From: Bacillota bacterium
GTDB taxonomy: Bacteria > Bacillota > Sulfobacillia > Sulfobacillales > Sulfobacillaceae
Direction: 5' to 3'
DNA length: 64,000 bases
Assembly: GCA_026627065.1 (NCBI GenBank)
Contig: JAPNUO010000001.1
Location: 186,001-250,000 of the forward strand
Numbering within the stretch: position 1 is the stretch's first letter; every line of letters starts with the position of its first letter. Positions 8,695 through 17,582 of the stretch are shown here, piece by piece. Below the pieces are notes generated by a model that had not been told where the DNA came from, made no database searches, and saw only the letters and a list, made by a program, of their open reading frames with translations. The position numbers and the translations under genes are program-made.

Positions 8695-9975
8695 GTGAAG
8701 ATCCAAGTGGTGGGCATCAATCATCGGGATGCCTCCCTAACTCTCCGCGAGCGGGTGGCCCTCTCGCCTGATCAAATTGTCAGTGCGTACGCCCATCGTC
8801 GGCAGATCCGTGGGCTGGAAGGCCTGGTCATCCTGTCGACGTGTAACCGCACGGAGTTTTACATAGCCGGCGACGTCAGCGTCGAGGACGTGCTGGCGTT
8901 TTGGGAGGCGTTGGTCGCCGTTCCCCGCACGGAATTTCAGCATGCGCTGTTTGTGGCCCTGGACTTGGATGCGGTGCGGCATTTGATGCGTGTGGCGGCA
9001 GGCGTGGAATCAATGGTCCTGGGAGAAACCGAGATTTTGGGCCAAGTGAAGGAGGCCTACCAGGTGGCGCAAGCCGCGGGAGCAGTCGGGCGGCTGCACC
9101 GCGCGTTTGATTACGCGCTGCGGGTCGGAAAGCGCGCTCGTCACGAGACGGAAATTGGCCGCAACGCCTTGTCCGTGGGGCACGCGGTCATCGAATTGGC
9201 CAACACGGTGTTTGGCACGTTGGCCCGCCGCACGGCCTTGGTCATTGGCGCGGGCGACATGGGCGCACTGGTGGCGCGCCATCTTCGCGCGCAATCGCTG
9301 GGCCAGCTCTATATCGCCAATCGCACCCTGGCGCGTGCCCAGGCGCTGGCGCAAGAACTTCATGCCAAAAGCGTGTCGCTCGCGGAGGTGCCGTCGGTGA
9401 TGGCCCAGGCGGATGTCGTGGTGTCCTGCACTAGTGCCCCAGGTGTCGTCGTGACACGGGAGATGGTCAAGCGGGCCATTGATGGCCATGCAGGCGAGTT
9501 TCGCTTCTTCTTTGACTTGGCGGTGCCGCGAGATATCGACCCTGCTGTCCGGCAGTTGAGTCCTACCATCTTTCTTTACGATGTGGACGATGTGATGCGG
9601 GTGGTCGATGCCAACCGGGCCAAACGGGAAAGGGCGGTGGCCAAGGTGGAACAGGTGATTGGCGAAGAACTCGCGGCGTTCCACGAGGAAATGGGGGCCA
9701 GCCAAGTCGGCCCGCTCATTCGCCGACTTCGCGACAAGGCGGAGATGATTCGCCAGGCCGAGCTGAAGAAGGCGTTTTCGCGCTTGCCTGGTCTCACCGA
9801 CGAGGAGCGCGAAGTCGTGGCGGCGGCCACGCGCCTCATTATGAATAAGTTTTTGAACGACCCCATGGTGGCCATGCGGCAGTGGAGCGCTGACGAAGAC
9901 AAGCAGCCGTATATTGAGGCGGTGCGAGAGCTCTTTCGTTTAGGCGATGACCCCCGGTCGGCGTCGGCGGAGTGA
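8695..9975 (+). CDS. hemA: Glutamyl-tRNA reductase
   Basis: First enzyme of C5-pathway heme synthesis: reduces glutamyl-tRNA to glutamate-1-semialdehyde with NADPH. The 426-residue product begins MKIQVVGINHRDASL and has the nucleophile C50 in ILSTCNRTE, the helical region GVESMVLGETEILGQVK near residue 103, the NADPH-binding VIGAGDMGALVARHL near 184, and the C-terminal dimerisation domain. The start is GTG 8695 with GAGGTG eight bases ahead. It opens a heme operon with hemX, hemC, hemD and hemB in the order known from Bacillus. hemL, which usually ends that operon, is not here. Confidence 0.96.
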   Translation: MKIQVVGINHRDASLTLRERVALSPDQIVSAYAHRRQIRGLEGLVILSTCNRTEFYIAGDVSVEDVLAFWEALVAVPRTEFQHALFVALDLDAVRHLMRVAAGVESMVLGETEILGQVKEAYQVAQAAGAVGRLHRAFDYALRVGKRARHETEIGRNALSVGHAVIELANTVFGTLARRTALVIGAGDMGALVARHLRAQSLGQLYIANRTLARAQALAQELHAKSVSLAEVPSVMAQADVVVSCTSAPGVVVTREMVKRAIDGHAGEFRFFFDLAVPRDIDPAVRQLSPTIFLYDVDDVMRVVDANRAKRERAVAKVEQVIGEELAAFHEEMGASQVGPLIRRLRDKAEMIRQAELKKAFSRLPGLTDEEREVVAAATRLIMNKFLNDPMVAMRQWSADEDKQPYIEAVRELFRLGDDPRSASAE

Positions 9976-9978
9976 TGG

Positions 9979-10740
9979 GTGGAGGCTACCGTGGGACTGT
10001 GGATGATGGCACTGGCTAGCGTGGGGTATGGGGGCGCCGCGCTGTTTTCGGTGGCTCAGCTCTACCGGCCTCACATCGAACGCTGGACGTTTGCCTGGGC
10101 GTCTCTGGGGTGGTTCGGCGAGACCCTTTGGTTGTTCCACCATGGGCATGCGGCTCGGTTCCTGGTGACGCGAGATGGCACCGTCTCGATGATGGTGTGG
10201 CTTCTGGTCGCGTTGTTCTTTCTGGCTCAACGCTCGTCCCTCAGAACCTGCGGGTCGTTTCTCCTACCCGTGGGCTTTGTTCTGTGGGCCATCGATCGGG
10301 TGATGGCGGCCGCCCTGCCGCCGCTTATGCTATTTAACGGCGGCTGGCGCGCTCATGTCGTTTGGGCACTGGTCGTGGCTGGCGTGATGAGTTTTGTCCT
10401 CGCGGCGGTTTTCGCTATTATGTATCTGGAAAAAGAGCGGGAGCTGAAACAGCGTCGCGTGCGCCTCTTTTATTATCGTCTGCCAGCCCTAGAAGCGTTG
10501 GATCGGGCCATGGGACGGGCGCTCACGGCGGGATTTGGCATCATGACCGGTGCCGGCTTGGTCGTCTTGAGCGGCTTTCTGGCCCACGGCGAGCCCTGGC
10601 GGGTCGAACTGCTGTGGGCACTTTACGCACTGATTGCCGCCGTGCGCTATCCGGGGCACTGGCGCGGGCCCCGGTTGGCGTCTCTGACCATGGTCGCGTC
10701 CCTGGCCGTTGTCGCCTATGTGTTTGGAGCGCCGACGTAA
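9979..10740 (+). CDS. hemX: HemX/CcsA-like cytochrome c assembly membrane protein
   Basis: A membrane protein of about 250 residues with eight or so hydrophobic segments, resembling HemX/CcsA (cytochrome c assembly family). In Bacillus the hemX product lies between hemA and hemC and lowers HemA levels; the position here is the same. Histidines such as those in LFHHGHAARF near residue 53 could serve heme contact, but the WWD motif of true CcsA is not visible. The start is GTG 9979 or GTG 9991; the latter has GGAGG six bases ahead, the former a weaker CGGAG. Function is inferred mainly from context and topology. Confidence 0.78.
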   Translation: MEATVGLWMMALASVGYGGAALFSVAQLYRPHIERWTFAWASLGWFGETLWLFHHGHAARFLVTRDGTVSMMVWLLVALFFLAQRSSLRTCGSFLLPVGFVLWAIDRVMAAALPPLMLFNGGWRAHVVWALVVAGVMSFVLAAVFAIMYLEKERELKQRRVRLFYYRLPALEALDRAMGRALTAGFGIMTGAGLVVLSGFLAHGEPWRVELLWALYALIAAVRYPGHWRGPRLASLTMVASLAVVAYVFGAPT

Positions 10741-10762
10741 CGGACGAGAAAGAAGGAATGTC

Positions 10763-11728
10763 ATGGCCCACTTAAGACTGGGAACGCGGCAAAGCCAGCT
10801 GGCTCTGGCACAAAGCCAGCTGGTGGCGGAGCGCCTGACGGCGTTAGGTCATACGGTAGAGATGGTCCCTTTGATCACTCGCGGCGATCGCGTTCAAGAT
10901 CGGGCGCTCTACGAGGTGGGCGGGAAGGGGCTCTTTACTGCGGAACTCGAGGCGGCCTTGATTGCCGGGCGCGTCGACTTAGCGGTGCATTCGCTGAAGG
11001 ATGTGCCGACCCAGTTAGAGCCAGGCTTAGAGGTGGTAGGATATCTTTTTCCGGAGGACCGGCGGGACATCTTGATTAGTCGCGGCGAGACCCTGAAGAC
11101 GTTGCCGCCGAAGAGCCGCATCGGCACGTCTAGCTTGCGCCGCGTCGCGTTTTTAAAGGCGGTTCGGCCTGATCTAGAATTTGTGCCGCTGCGAGGGAAT
11201 CTCACCACACGCATAGAGAAGTGGCGCCAGGGCTTGGTGGATGGACTGGTGCTGGCCGCTGCCGGTGTGCTACGGTTAGGCTGGGAACCGCTGATTAGCG
11301 AGTACCTCGACCCCGATGTCATAGTGCCTGCCCCAGGCCAGGGGATCCTGGCCATCGAGGCGGCCACCCATCGCGAGGATTTGCGGCCCATCTGGGCAGG
11401 GTTGAACGATGAGCGGCTGGCGCTCGTGGCCAGGGTCGAACGGGCGGTGCTGGCGGCCATGGGTAGCGGCTGCCAAGTGCCCCTGGGAGCTTATGGACGA
11501 TGGATAGACGATCGGCGTCTGCGTCTGACGGCGCAAGTGGCGATGACGGATCCCCCGTTGCTGGTTCGCGAGGTGCGCGAGTGCGCGGTTTCAGAAGCTC
11601 TTGCAGTCGGCACCGAAGTGGGACGCATCCTCTTGCGGAAAGCGCCGGGCTTGTTGGGGCATGAGCCCGATCACTCCGCTGGGAGGCGGGACAGGAATCG
11701 GCCGATGGATGTGGCTGGCGAGCAGTAA
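10763..11728 (+). CDS. hemC: Hydroxymethylbilane synthase (porphobilinogen deaminase)
   Basis: Joins four porphobilinogen molecules into hydroxymethylbilane. The 321-residue product starts MAHLRLGTRQSQLALAQ at ATG 10763, with AGAAGGA five bases before it. It has the substrate-binding stretch VDLAVHSLKDVPTQ near residue 71, RIGTSSLRRVAF near 119, and the cofactor-carrying cysteine C237 in GSGCQVPLGAYG. All three domains are present. The hemD frame begins close to or inside its 3' end, so the two are probably translationally coupled. Confidence 0.96.
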   Translation: MAHLRLGTRQSQLALAQSQLVAERLTALGHTVEMVPLITRGDRVQDRALYEVGGKGLFTAELEAALIAGRVDLAVHSLKDVPTQLEPGLEVVGYLFPEDRRDILISRGETLKTLPPKSRIGTSSLRRVAFLKAVRPDLEFVPLRGNLTTRIEKWRQGLVDGLVLAAAGVLRLGWEPLISEYLDPDVIVPAPGQGILAIEAATHREDLRPIWAGLNDERLALVARVERAVLAAMGSGCQVPLGAYGRWIDDRRLRLTAQVAMTDPPLLVREVRECAVSEALAVGTEVGRILLRKAPGLLGHEPDHSAGRRDRNRPMDVAGEQ

Positions 11729-11741
11729 AGGGGCGGTGGCG

Positions 11742-12986
11742 GTGCTGACCATTGTGGGAGGCGGCGTGGGACGTCCGCAAGGGCTGACCCAGGCTGCACT
11801 GGAAGCGCTGGAGAAAGCTGACCAGATCTGGGTGGAACCTCTGATGCGAGAGCTGGTTCAGAGCCGCGCAGAGTGGGCCGCGAAGGCCCAGGAGCGCGCT
11901 CCGGACTGGTGGCCGACGTCCGAGGACTGGCGCGATCGCAATGTGGCATGGCTTGTACCTGACACCCCGGCACTGTATTCGCCGCTGCGCGACTGGCTCT
12001 ATGCGCTGGATCCCGCTGTTTGGCCTCAACTCGCCGTGATTTCCGGGGTGTCTCGGGCGTTGGGATGGCTCGATGAGCGCGGGTTGGTGCTGCCCCCCTG
12101 GACCATGGAACTGGCGTCGTTGGACCATCGCGTGCGGCTTGCGTGGAACGGCGACGCGTGGGTAGGGGATGAGACGGGGCGCGCGGTGGCCTGGGGCCCG
12201 CCCAAGCCACTCTTGGGCCGGGTCGTGATGCTCTTGCGCCAAGGATCCCGCACAGGGCGCGCCGTGCGATGGCTGGAGGACTGGGGCGCGCGGGTGCTGG
12301 TGGCGCCCGTCTCGATATTGAGGGATCCGCCGTCGTGGGACCCCGTGGACCACGCCATACGCCATCTCGGCCGCTACGATTGGGTTATCTTTACCAGTCA
12401 GGAAGCGGTGCAGCGATGGTTTGAGCGCCAGCGCCTGCAAAATGTCGACATCCGCGCCATGCGGGCCAAAATTGCCGTGGTGGGGCCGGAAACCGCAGTG
12501 GCCGTGCGGGAACGAGGGCTAATTCCCGAGCTGATGCCGGAGGAGGATTTCAGTCAGGAAGGTCTCATGGCCGCATTCCGCGAGATCCCCATGCGCGGAA
12601 GTGCCGTGCTTCTCCCCGGGGGACAGTTAAACCGCACCGTGTTGGCGGACGACCTTCGCGCACGGGGAGCATTGGTCGACGCGGTGGTGTTGTATCAGAA
12701 CCTGCCGGCTCCGTTGCCGGCAGACGTGGTGGAGCGCATCAGGACACGACAGGTGGACGCTGTGATTTTTACGGCGGCGTCCCAGGTGGAATATCTTTGT
12801 GAGCAGTTGACCCCGGAAGATTTGGAGTGCCTCGCGGGTGTGGCGTCTTTTTCCATTGGTCCCTTGACCACGCGGGCTCTTTCCCGCTATGGCCTTGTCC
12901 CAGCGCAAGAAGCCCCGGAGCCGTCGCTGCGACTGTTGACGGAACTGGTGCGCGACTATTTTTTGACCCGCGCTGAATCATTTTGA
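11742..12986 (+). CDS. hemD: Uroporphyrinogen-III synthase with a degenerate N-terminal methylase-like domain
   Basis: The C-terminal 245 or so residues are a HemD domain, which closes hydroxymethylbilane to uroporphyrinogen III: WVIFTSQEAVQRWF, KIAVVGPETAVAVRERG and VDAVIFTAASQVEYL are recognisable. The first 165 or so residues look like a worn tetrapyrrole (SAM) methylase: VGGGVGRPQGLTQAALEALEKAD recalls VGAGPGDPGLLTLKA, and AVISGVSRALGWLDERGLVLP recalls the later GVSSA region. The SAM-binding GDP stretch and about a third of the normal length are missing. The start is set at GTG 11742 behind TAAAGGGG; ATG 11709 would overlap hemC and lacks a ribosome site. A methyltransferase activity is doubtful. 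Confidence 0.82.
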   Translation: MLTIVGGGVGRPQGLTQAALEALEKADQIWVEPLMRELVQSRAEWAAKAQERAPDWWPTSEDWRDRNVAWLVPDTPALYSPLRDWLYALDPAVWPQLAVISGVSRALGWLDERGLVLPPWTMELASLDHRVRLAWNGDAWVGDETGRAVAWGPPKPLLGRVVMLLRQGSRTGRAVRWLEDWGARVLVAPVSILRDPPSWDPVDHAIRHLGRYDWVIFTSQEAVQRWFERQRLQNVDIRAMRAKIAVVGPETAVAVRERGLIPELMPEEDFSQEGLMAAFREIPMRGSAVLLPGGQLNRTVLADDLRARGALVDAVVLYQNLPAPLPADVVERIRTRQVDAVIFTAASQVEYLCEQLTPEDLECLAGVASFSIGPLTTRALSRYGLVPAQEAPEPSLRLLTELVRDYFLTRAESF

Positions 12987-13012
12987 GACCTCGAAAAGAA
13001 AGGCGGAAGAGT

Positions 13013-13990
13013 ATGTTTCCTCAGGAGCGCCCCCGGCGTCTTAGGCAGAGCGCGAATCTTCGGCAGTTGGTGCGCGAAACGCGGATAGACGTTGAACGGC
13101 TAATTTACCCCGTCTTTGTCCGGCCGGGCCAGCACCAACAGGTGGCCATCTCTGCGATGCCGGGGATTTTTCAGTGGTCGGTGGATACGTTGGTGGACCA
13201 CTGCCGTGCTGTCTATGAGCTCGGCGTGCACGCGTTTTTGCTGTTTGGCATTCCTAGCCGCAAGGATCCCGTGGGATCAGAAGCCTATGATCCGGCGGGC
13301 ATTGTTCAGCGAGCTCTGGCCGCATTAAGGGAGGCCTTGCCGGACGCCGTGCTGATCGCCGACTTGTGCCTCTGCGAATACACCGACCACGGGCATTGTG
13401 GCATTTTGCGGGGGGGCACGGTTGACAACGATGCCACCCTGGACGTGCTGGCACGAACCGCCGTGGAACAAGCGCGCGCAGGAGCCACCATCGTGGCGCC
13501 TTCCGATATGATGGACGGACGGGTCGGGGCCATTCGTCGCGCGCTGGACGAGAGCGGTTTTCACGATGTAGCGATTATGGCATATTCGGCCAAATACGCT
13601 TCGGGCTTTTATGGGCCGTTTCGCGAGGCGGCGGAGAACGCCCCGGCGTTCGGCGATCGCCAAACCTATCAAATGGACCCGGCGAACCGGCGCGAAGCCT
13701 TGAAGGAAGTGCTGCTGGACGTGGCCGAAGGCGCCGACATTGTGATGGTCAAGCCGGCCTTGCCGTACCTGGATGTGCTGTCGGATGTGCGCCAGCGCGT
13801 CGCGGTGCCGGTGGCGGCGTACCAAGTCTCGGGGGAATTTAGCATGATTGAGGCGGCCGCCCAGCGCGGATGGTTGGATCGCGAGCGGGTGATTTTGGAA
13901 ACGCTGACCAGTATCCGGCGTGCGGGAGCCGACCTGTTAATCACGTACTGGGCGCCGGAGGTCAGTCGGTGGATCGCGCGACAAGAATAA
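13013..13990 (+). CDS. hemB: Delta-aminolevulinic acid dehydratase (porphobilinogen synthase)
   Basis: Condenses two 5-aminolevulinate molecules to porphobilinogen. The 325-residue product has the two active-site lysines K194 (YSAKYASGFYGPFR) and K247 (DIVMVKPALPYLDVL) and the zinc cysteine triad C119, C121 and C129 in LCLCEYTDHGHCG, so it is a zinc-type enzyme. The start is ATG 13013 with AAAGGCGGA ahead, 26 bases after hemD. selA follows 41 bases later on the same strand. Confidence 0.96.
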   Translation: MFPQERPRRLRQSANLRQLVRETRIDVERLIYPVFVRPGQHQQVAISAMPGIFQWSVDTLVDHCRAVYELGVHAFLLFGIPSRKDPVGSEAYDPAGIVQRALAALREALPDAVLIADLCLCEYTDHGHCGILRGGTVDNDATLDVLARTAVEQARAGATIVAPSDMMDGRVGAIRRALDESGFHDVAIMAYSAKYASGFYGPFREAAENAPAFGDRQTYQMDPANRREALKEVLLDVAEGADIVMVKPALPYLDVLSDVRQRVAVPVAAYQVSGEFSMIEAAAQRGWLDRERVILETLTSIRRAGADLLITYWAPEVSRWIARQE

Positions 13991-14031
13991 CCAGCTCAGG
14001 CGGTGGGCATCGGTCCGCAGGAGGGAAAACG

Positions 14032-15510
14032 TTGGCTAGCGATCACGAACGTCTACGAGAAATTCCGGCGGTGCAGAGCATCGTCCGCGCGTTGAGAACG
14101 ACGTCCTCGGTTCCTTCAATATGGATATATGAGGCGGCGCAAAAGGTCTTGGCAGAAATTCGGGAAGGGGTGCAACAGGGCGACGCGGTTCCGCCGGAGG
14201 CGGAGATCCTCGCCCGTGTTCGAGCACGCGCCCAGGATCTCGCCACTCCTCACCTGAGGCCGGTCATTAACGCCACCGGCGTCTTGATTCACACGAATTT
14301 GGGCCGCGCGCCGCTGCCCCCGGCCATGATGTCCCATTTGGAAGCGATTGCCACTCAATACTCGACGCTCGAATATCGGCTCAAAGAGGGCGTGCGCGGG
14401 TCTCGGCACGAACATGTCGACAGCTTGTTGGCGGAGCTGGTGGGGGCCGAGGCTGCCATGGTGGTGAACAACAATGCGGCGGCGGTGCTTTTGGCGCTGT
14501 CTGCCTTGGCTCAAGGACGCCAGGTGATTGTGTCGCGTGGGGAACTGGTGGAAATCGGAGGATCCTTCCGGATTCCCGAAGTGATGGCGCTGTCGGGTGC
14601 GCGGTTGACGGAAGTGGGTGCTACCAACAAAACTCATTTGTACGACTATGAGCGGGCCATCGGTCCTGAGACGGCCTTACTTCTTAAAGTGCACCAATCG
14701 AATTTTCGCCAGTTCGGGTTTGTGGCCTCGGTGTCGCGCCGGGAGCTGGTGCAATTGGGCCAGAAACACCAAATTCCGGTGATGGAGGATCTGGGCAGCG
14801 GTGTGTTGTTGCCGCTGACGTTGGAAGGGTATTCGGAGCCGACAGTCCAGGAGGTCGTCAGGGACGGGGTCGAGTTGACCACATTTTCGGGCGACAAACT
14901 CCTGGGGGGACCCCAGGCCGGACTGGCGGTCGGCCGGCGGGAATGGATTGAGCGCATGAAAAAACATCCCTTAGCCCGCGCTGTGCGCGTGGACAAGATG
15001 ACGCTGGCGGTCTTGGAGTTGGTATTGCGCTGGTACCGCGAGGGGCGCGGCGAGGCGTTGCCGCTATGGCGCATGATCCGGATGCCGGCGGAGGACGTCA
15101 GGCGCCGGGCGGAGCGGGTGGTGGGGACGCTTCACGCCCAATGCGAGGGCATGGATCTTGACATTGTCTCCGATTGGTCAGAAATTGGAGGAGGCTCCAT
15201 GCCCGGAACGCGGGTTCCTACTTACGTGATTCAATGCGCTGTTCCTGCGTCGACACTAGGCCGGTGGGAGCGTTCGCTAAGGGAGGCGCCCACGCCGGTC
15301 ATTGCGCGGGTCGGCCGCGGCCGGTTGATGTTGGATTTGCGAACGGTGTTTGACGACCAAGACGCGCTCCTAACCTCGACCTTAGCCGAGACGTGGCGCG
15401 CGGTGCGCGGGATTGAAGGGGGGAAGGATTCTGAAGATTTTGGTGTTAGTGAAGCAGGTGCCGGATACCGCGACTCTCATACGCCTGCAGCCTGGGGCGA
15501 AGCAAATTGA
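14032..15510 (+). CDS. selA: L-seryl-tRNA(Sec) selenium transferase
   Basis: PLP enzyme that converts seryl-tRNA(Sec) to selenocysteyl-tRNA(Sec) with selenophosphate. The start is TTG 14032 with a strong AGGAGGG six bases ahead, giving 492 residues. Visible are the N-terminal SelA region (VINATGVLIHTNLGRAPL near residue 78), MVVNNNAAAVLLALSALA near 143, and the PLP lysine K289 in TTFSGDKLLGGPQAGLAVG. That is the true SelA pattern rather than the related lyases. About 30 residues at the C-terminus overlap the start of etfB in another frame. selB, selD and tRNA-Sec are not in the window, but a candidate selenoprotein gene is, at 47766-48221. Confidence 0.9.
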   Translation: MASDHERLREIPAVQSIVRALRTTSSVPSIWIYEAAQKVLAEIREGVQQGDAVPPEAEILARVRARAQDLATPHLRPVINATGVLIHTNLGRAPLPPAMMSHLEAIATQYSTLEYRLKEGVRGSRHEHVDSLLAELVGAEAAMVVNNNAAAVLLALSALAQGRQVIVSRGELVEIGGSFRIPEVMALSGARLTEVGATNKTHLYDYERAIGPETALLLKVHQSNFRQFGFVASVSRRELVQLGQKHQIPVMEDLGSGVLLPLTLEGYSEPTVQEVVRDGVELTTFSGDKLLGGPQAGLAVGRREWIERMKKHPLARAVRVDKMTLAVLELVLRWYREGRGEALPLWRMIRMPAEDVRRRAERVVGTLHAQCEGMDLDIVSDWSEIGGGSMPGTRVPTYVIQCAVPASTLGRWERSLREAPTPVIARVGRGRLMLDLRTVFDDQDALLTSTLAETWRAVRGIEGGKDSEDFGVSEAGAGYRDSHTPAAWGEAN

Positions 15511-16204
15511 AACGCAAGGGATCAAGTGGGTGATCAATCCTTACGATGAATTTGCCCTGGAAGAAGGGCTGAGACTGAAAGAGCGATGGGGCGGCGAAGT
15601 AGTCCTCGTAGCGCTGGGTCCGGCACGCGTGGAAGAAGCCATCCGACAGGGATTGGCCATGGGGGCTGACCGTGCCGTGCACGTGCTGACAAATGACGCG
15701 GTGGAACTGGACGTCTGGCTCGTGGCTCAGGCCTTGGCCCGGGTGTGCCGGGAAGAGGGATATGACCTCATTTTGACCGGAAAGCAAGCTGTCGATGATG
15801 ATCAGGCCCAGGTGGGCCCCCTGGTGGCCGTAGCCTTAGGGTTGCCTCAAGTGACGGTGGTCGTGCAACTGGCGATAGACGCCGAAAGTCGGCGGCTGCG
15901 CGCAGAACGGGAACTGGAAGGCGCCATTGAAGTGGTGGAAGCGCCCTTGCCGGCGGTGGTGACCGCCCAGAGAGGGTTGAACGAGCCGCGGTATCCGACT
16001 TTGCCCAATATTATGAAGGCCAAGCGCAAGGAAGTGCGGACGGTGGCGTGGGAGAGCCTTGGCCTGGAAGCGGCGCCGTTAGTGCGAATCGAATCCTTAA
16101 GCTTGCCTCCTGCACGCCCGGCGGCCAAAATCCTCACGGGAGATCCCGAAGAGGCAGCCAGGGAGTTGGCTCGACTGTTGCGCGAGGAAGCTCACGTCAT
16201 TTGA
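15413..16204 (+). CDS. etfB: Electron transfer flavoprotein, beta subunit
   Basis: Beta subunit of an ETF, which passes electrons from acyl-CoA or other dehydrogenases to the quinone pool. The 263-residue frame contains KILVLVKQVPDT at its beginning, the AMP-binding region LTGKQAVDDDQAQVGPLVA near residue 120, and AQRGLNEPRYPTLPNIMKAKRKE near 185. The family normally starts MKILVLVKQ, which here corresponds to a CTG at 15431 preceded by AAGGGGGG; the alternative is TTG 15413. Either start lies inside the selA reading frame, a long overlap of 80-98 bases. etfA follows after 29 bases. Confidence 0.92.
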   Translation: MKGGRILKILVLVKQVPDTATLIRLQPGAKQIETQGIKWVINPYDEFALEEGLRLKERWGGEVVLVALGPARVEEAIRQGLAMGADRAVHVLTNDAVELDVWLVAQALARVCREEGYDLILTGKQAVDDDQAQVGPLVAVALGLPQVTVVVQLAIDAESRRLRAERELEGAIEVVEAPLPAVVTAQRGLNEPRYPTLPNIMKAKRKEVRTVAWESLGLEAAPLVRIESLSLPPARPAAKILTGDPEEAARELARLLREEAHVI

Positions 16205-16233
16205 GGAATCCTGAGGTCAGGGGAGGAAGACGC

Positions 16234-17211
16234 ATGCCGGAGGGAATCGTGGTGGTGACCCCCCAAGAAGGGGGGCGGGTGCGCCGGGTAGCTTATGAGA
16301 TGGTGTCCCTGGCGCAAGGCTTGGCGCCGGGCGCGGTGACAGCGGTGACATTTGGCCCCGAAGCAGAAGCGACGGCGTCGGCGCTGGGAAAGTATGGCGC
16401 CGACCAGGTAGTGGCCCTGAACGGTCCCGCGTATCAGCGGTACAGCTCGGACGGGTTTGCGCTGGCGGTTCAGGCGCTTATCGACCATGTGGATCCCGAG
16501 GCGGTGTTTTTTCCCGCGACTGCCTGGGGCAAGGATCTGGCGCCGCGGGTCGCGGGCCTTCTTCAAGCGGGATTAGCCAGCGATTGCATTGCCGTGACGC
16601 GCGGTTCCGATGGTCGACTTCAGGCGGTGCGCCCCATTTACGCCGGAAAGGCTTTCGCCACGGTGAGCATTCAAAGCCAGCGGCAACTCTTTTCCATTCG
16701 GCCCAACATCCAGGCGATAGTGGAACACGGGAGGGCCGGAACGTTGCTCCCGTTTACCCCCAGCGTGGATCCTAGCGCGTTTCAAGCCGTGGCGGTAGAA
16801 GTGAGATCTCAGGCCAGCGACAAGCCGGACCTTACCGAAGCCGAGATCATTGTGTCGGGAGGGCGCGGGATCAAAGCCCCCGAAAATTTTCGCCTCTTGG
16901 AGGATCTCGCTGACGCCCTGGGCGCGGCGCTGGGGTCGTCGAGGCCGGTGGCTGACGAAGGGTGGGTGCCTCACTCGTATCACATTGGGCAAACGGGCAA
17001 GGTGGTGAGCCCCACTGTTTACTTTGCGATTGGGATTTCCGGGGCAATTCAGCATTTGGCGGGCATTTCCGGGGCCAAATATATTGTGGCCATTAACAAC
17101 GATCCGGAAGCGCCGATTTTTAAAGCAGCCAATTATGGGATTGTAGGCGACTTGTTTCAAGTGGTCCCTGCGTTGACTGCTGAGATTCGCCGCATGAAGG
17201 AAAATGCGTAG
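16234..17211 (+). CDS. etfA: Electron transfer flavoprotein, alpha subunit
   Basis: FAD-binding alpha subunit of the ETF, 325 residues, starting at ATG 16234 with GGGGAGGA ahead. The N-terminal ETF domain is followed by the C-terminal FAD domain, whose signature runs through PTVYFAIGISGAIQHLAGI near residue 265 and IVAINNDPEAPIFKAANYGI near 290. Partner dehydrogenases are not adjacent; the 3-hydroxyacyl-CoA dehydrogenase gene at 59.3 kb shows fatty-acid-type metabolism elsewhere in the window. No ETF:quinone oxidoreductase gene follows, only a short uncertain ORF and a transposon remnant. Confidence 0.94.
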   Translation: MPEGIVVVTPQEGGRVRRVAYEMVSLAQGLAPGAVTAVTFGPEAEATASALGKYGADQVVALNGPAYQRYSSDGFALAVQALIDHVDPEAVFFPATAWGKDLAPRVAGLLQAGLASDCIAVTRGSDGRLQAVRPIYAGKAFATVSIQSQRQLFSIRPNIQAIVEHGRAGTLLPFTPSVDPSAFQAVAVEVRSQASDKPDLTEAEIIVSGGRGIKAPENFRLLEDLADALGAALGSSRPVADEGWVPHSYHIGQTGKVVSPTVYFAIGISGAIQHLAGISGAKYIVAINNDPEAPIFKAANYGIVGDLFQVVPALTAEIRRMKENA

Positions 17212-17238
17212 AACAGGTGGGAAGGGGAGGGTGAAGCG

Positions 17239-17454
17239 GTGGTATCCGCCGCTGCCTATTGTTGGGACAACTCCGGGCAGATGGCTGTTCACGGGAGCCC
17301 CCTTCCGGGAGATCCTCCCGGGGAGGAAGAGCGGCTGCGGAAGCCGCTGGCTACTCTCGCCCGGTTACTCTGGCATTTTTTCCCGATTGCGGGGTGTAGC
17401 TGTCGACGTTGTCAGGAACGGGGCCGCCTAGTCCGGCCGGGGGAGAAACCCTGA
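17239..17454 (+). CDS. Possible 71-residue protein of unknown function
   Basis: A GTG start about ten bases after AAGGGGAGG opens a frame of 71 codons just after etfA. The product has a CSCRRC cluster near the C-terminus that could bind metal and a short hydrophobic stretch before it. I do not recognise a family. The perfect stem AGCGGCT/AGCCGCT at 17330-17348, with a T-run about 25 bases on, lies inside it and could instead be the terminator of the etf operon. Reality as a gene is uncertain. Confidence 0.3.
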   Translation: MVSAAAYCWDNSGQMAVHGSPLPGDPPGEEERLRKPLATLARLLWHFFPIAGCSCRRCQERGRLVRPGEKP

Positions 17455-17582
17455 ACCCCCGCACTTTACGGCACCCCAGGGCTGTCCCCATGCCGCTTGT
17501 CGTGCGACAGCGTGTCACCGATGTGTCTGGTTAGCCGTCCTAGTGACCGTCCGCTTCTCGTGAACTCCTGGCAGGGTTCGAA

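Noticed and set aside
11601..11741. Longer N-terminus of hemD overlapping hemC by 128 bases
   Set aside because: No ribosome site, and the extra residues match no tetrapyrrole enzyme; the family-like start VLTIVGGG follows GTG 11742.
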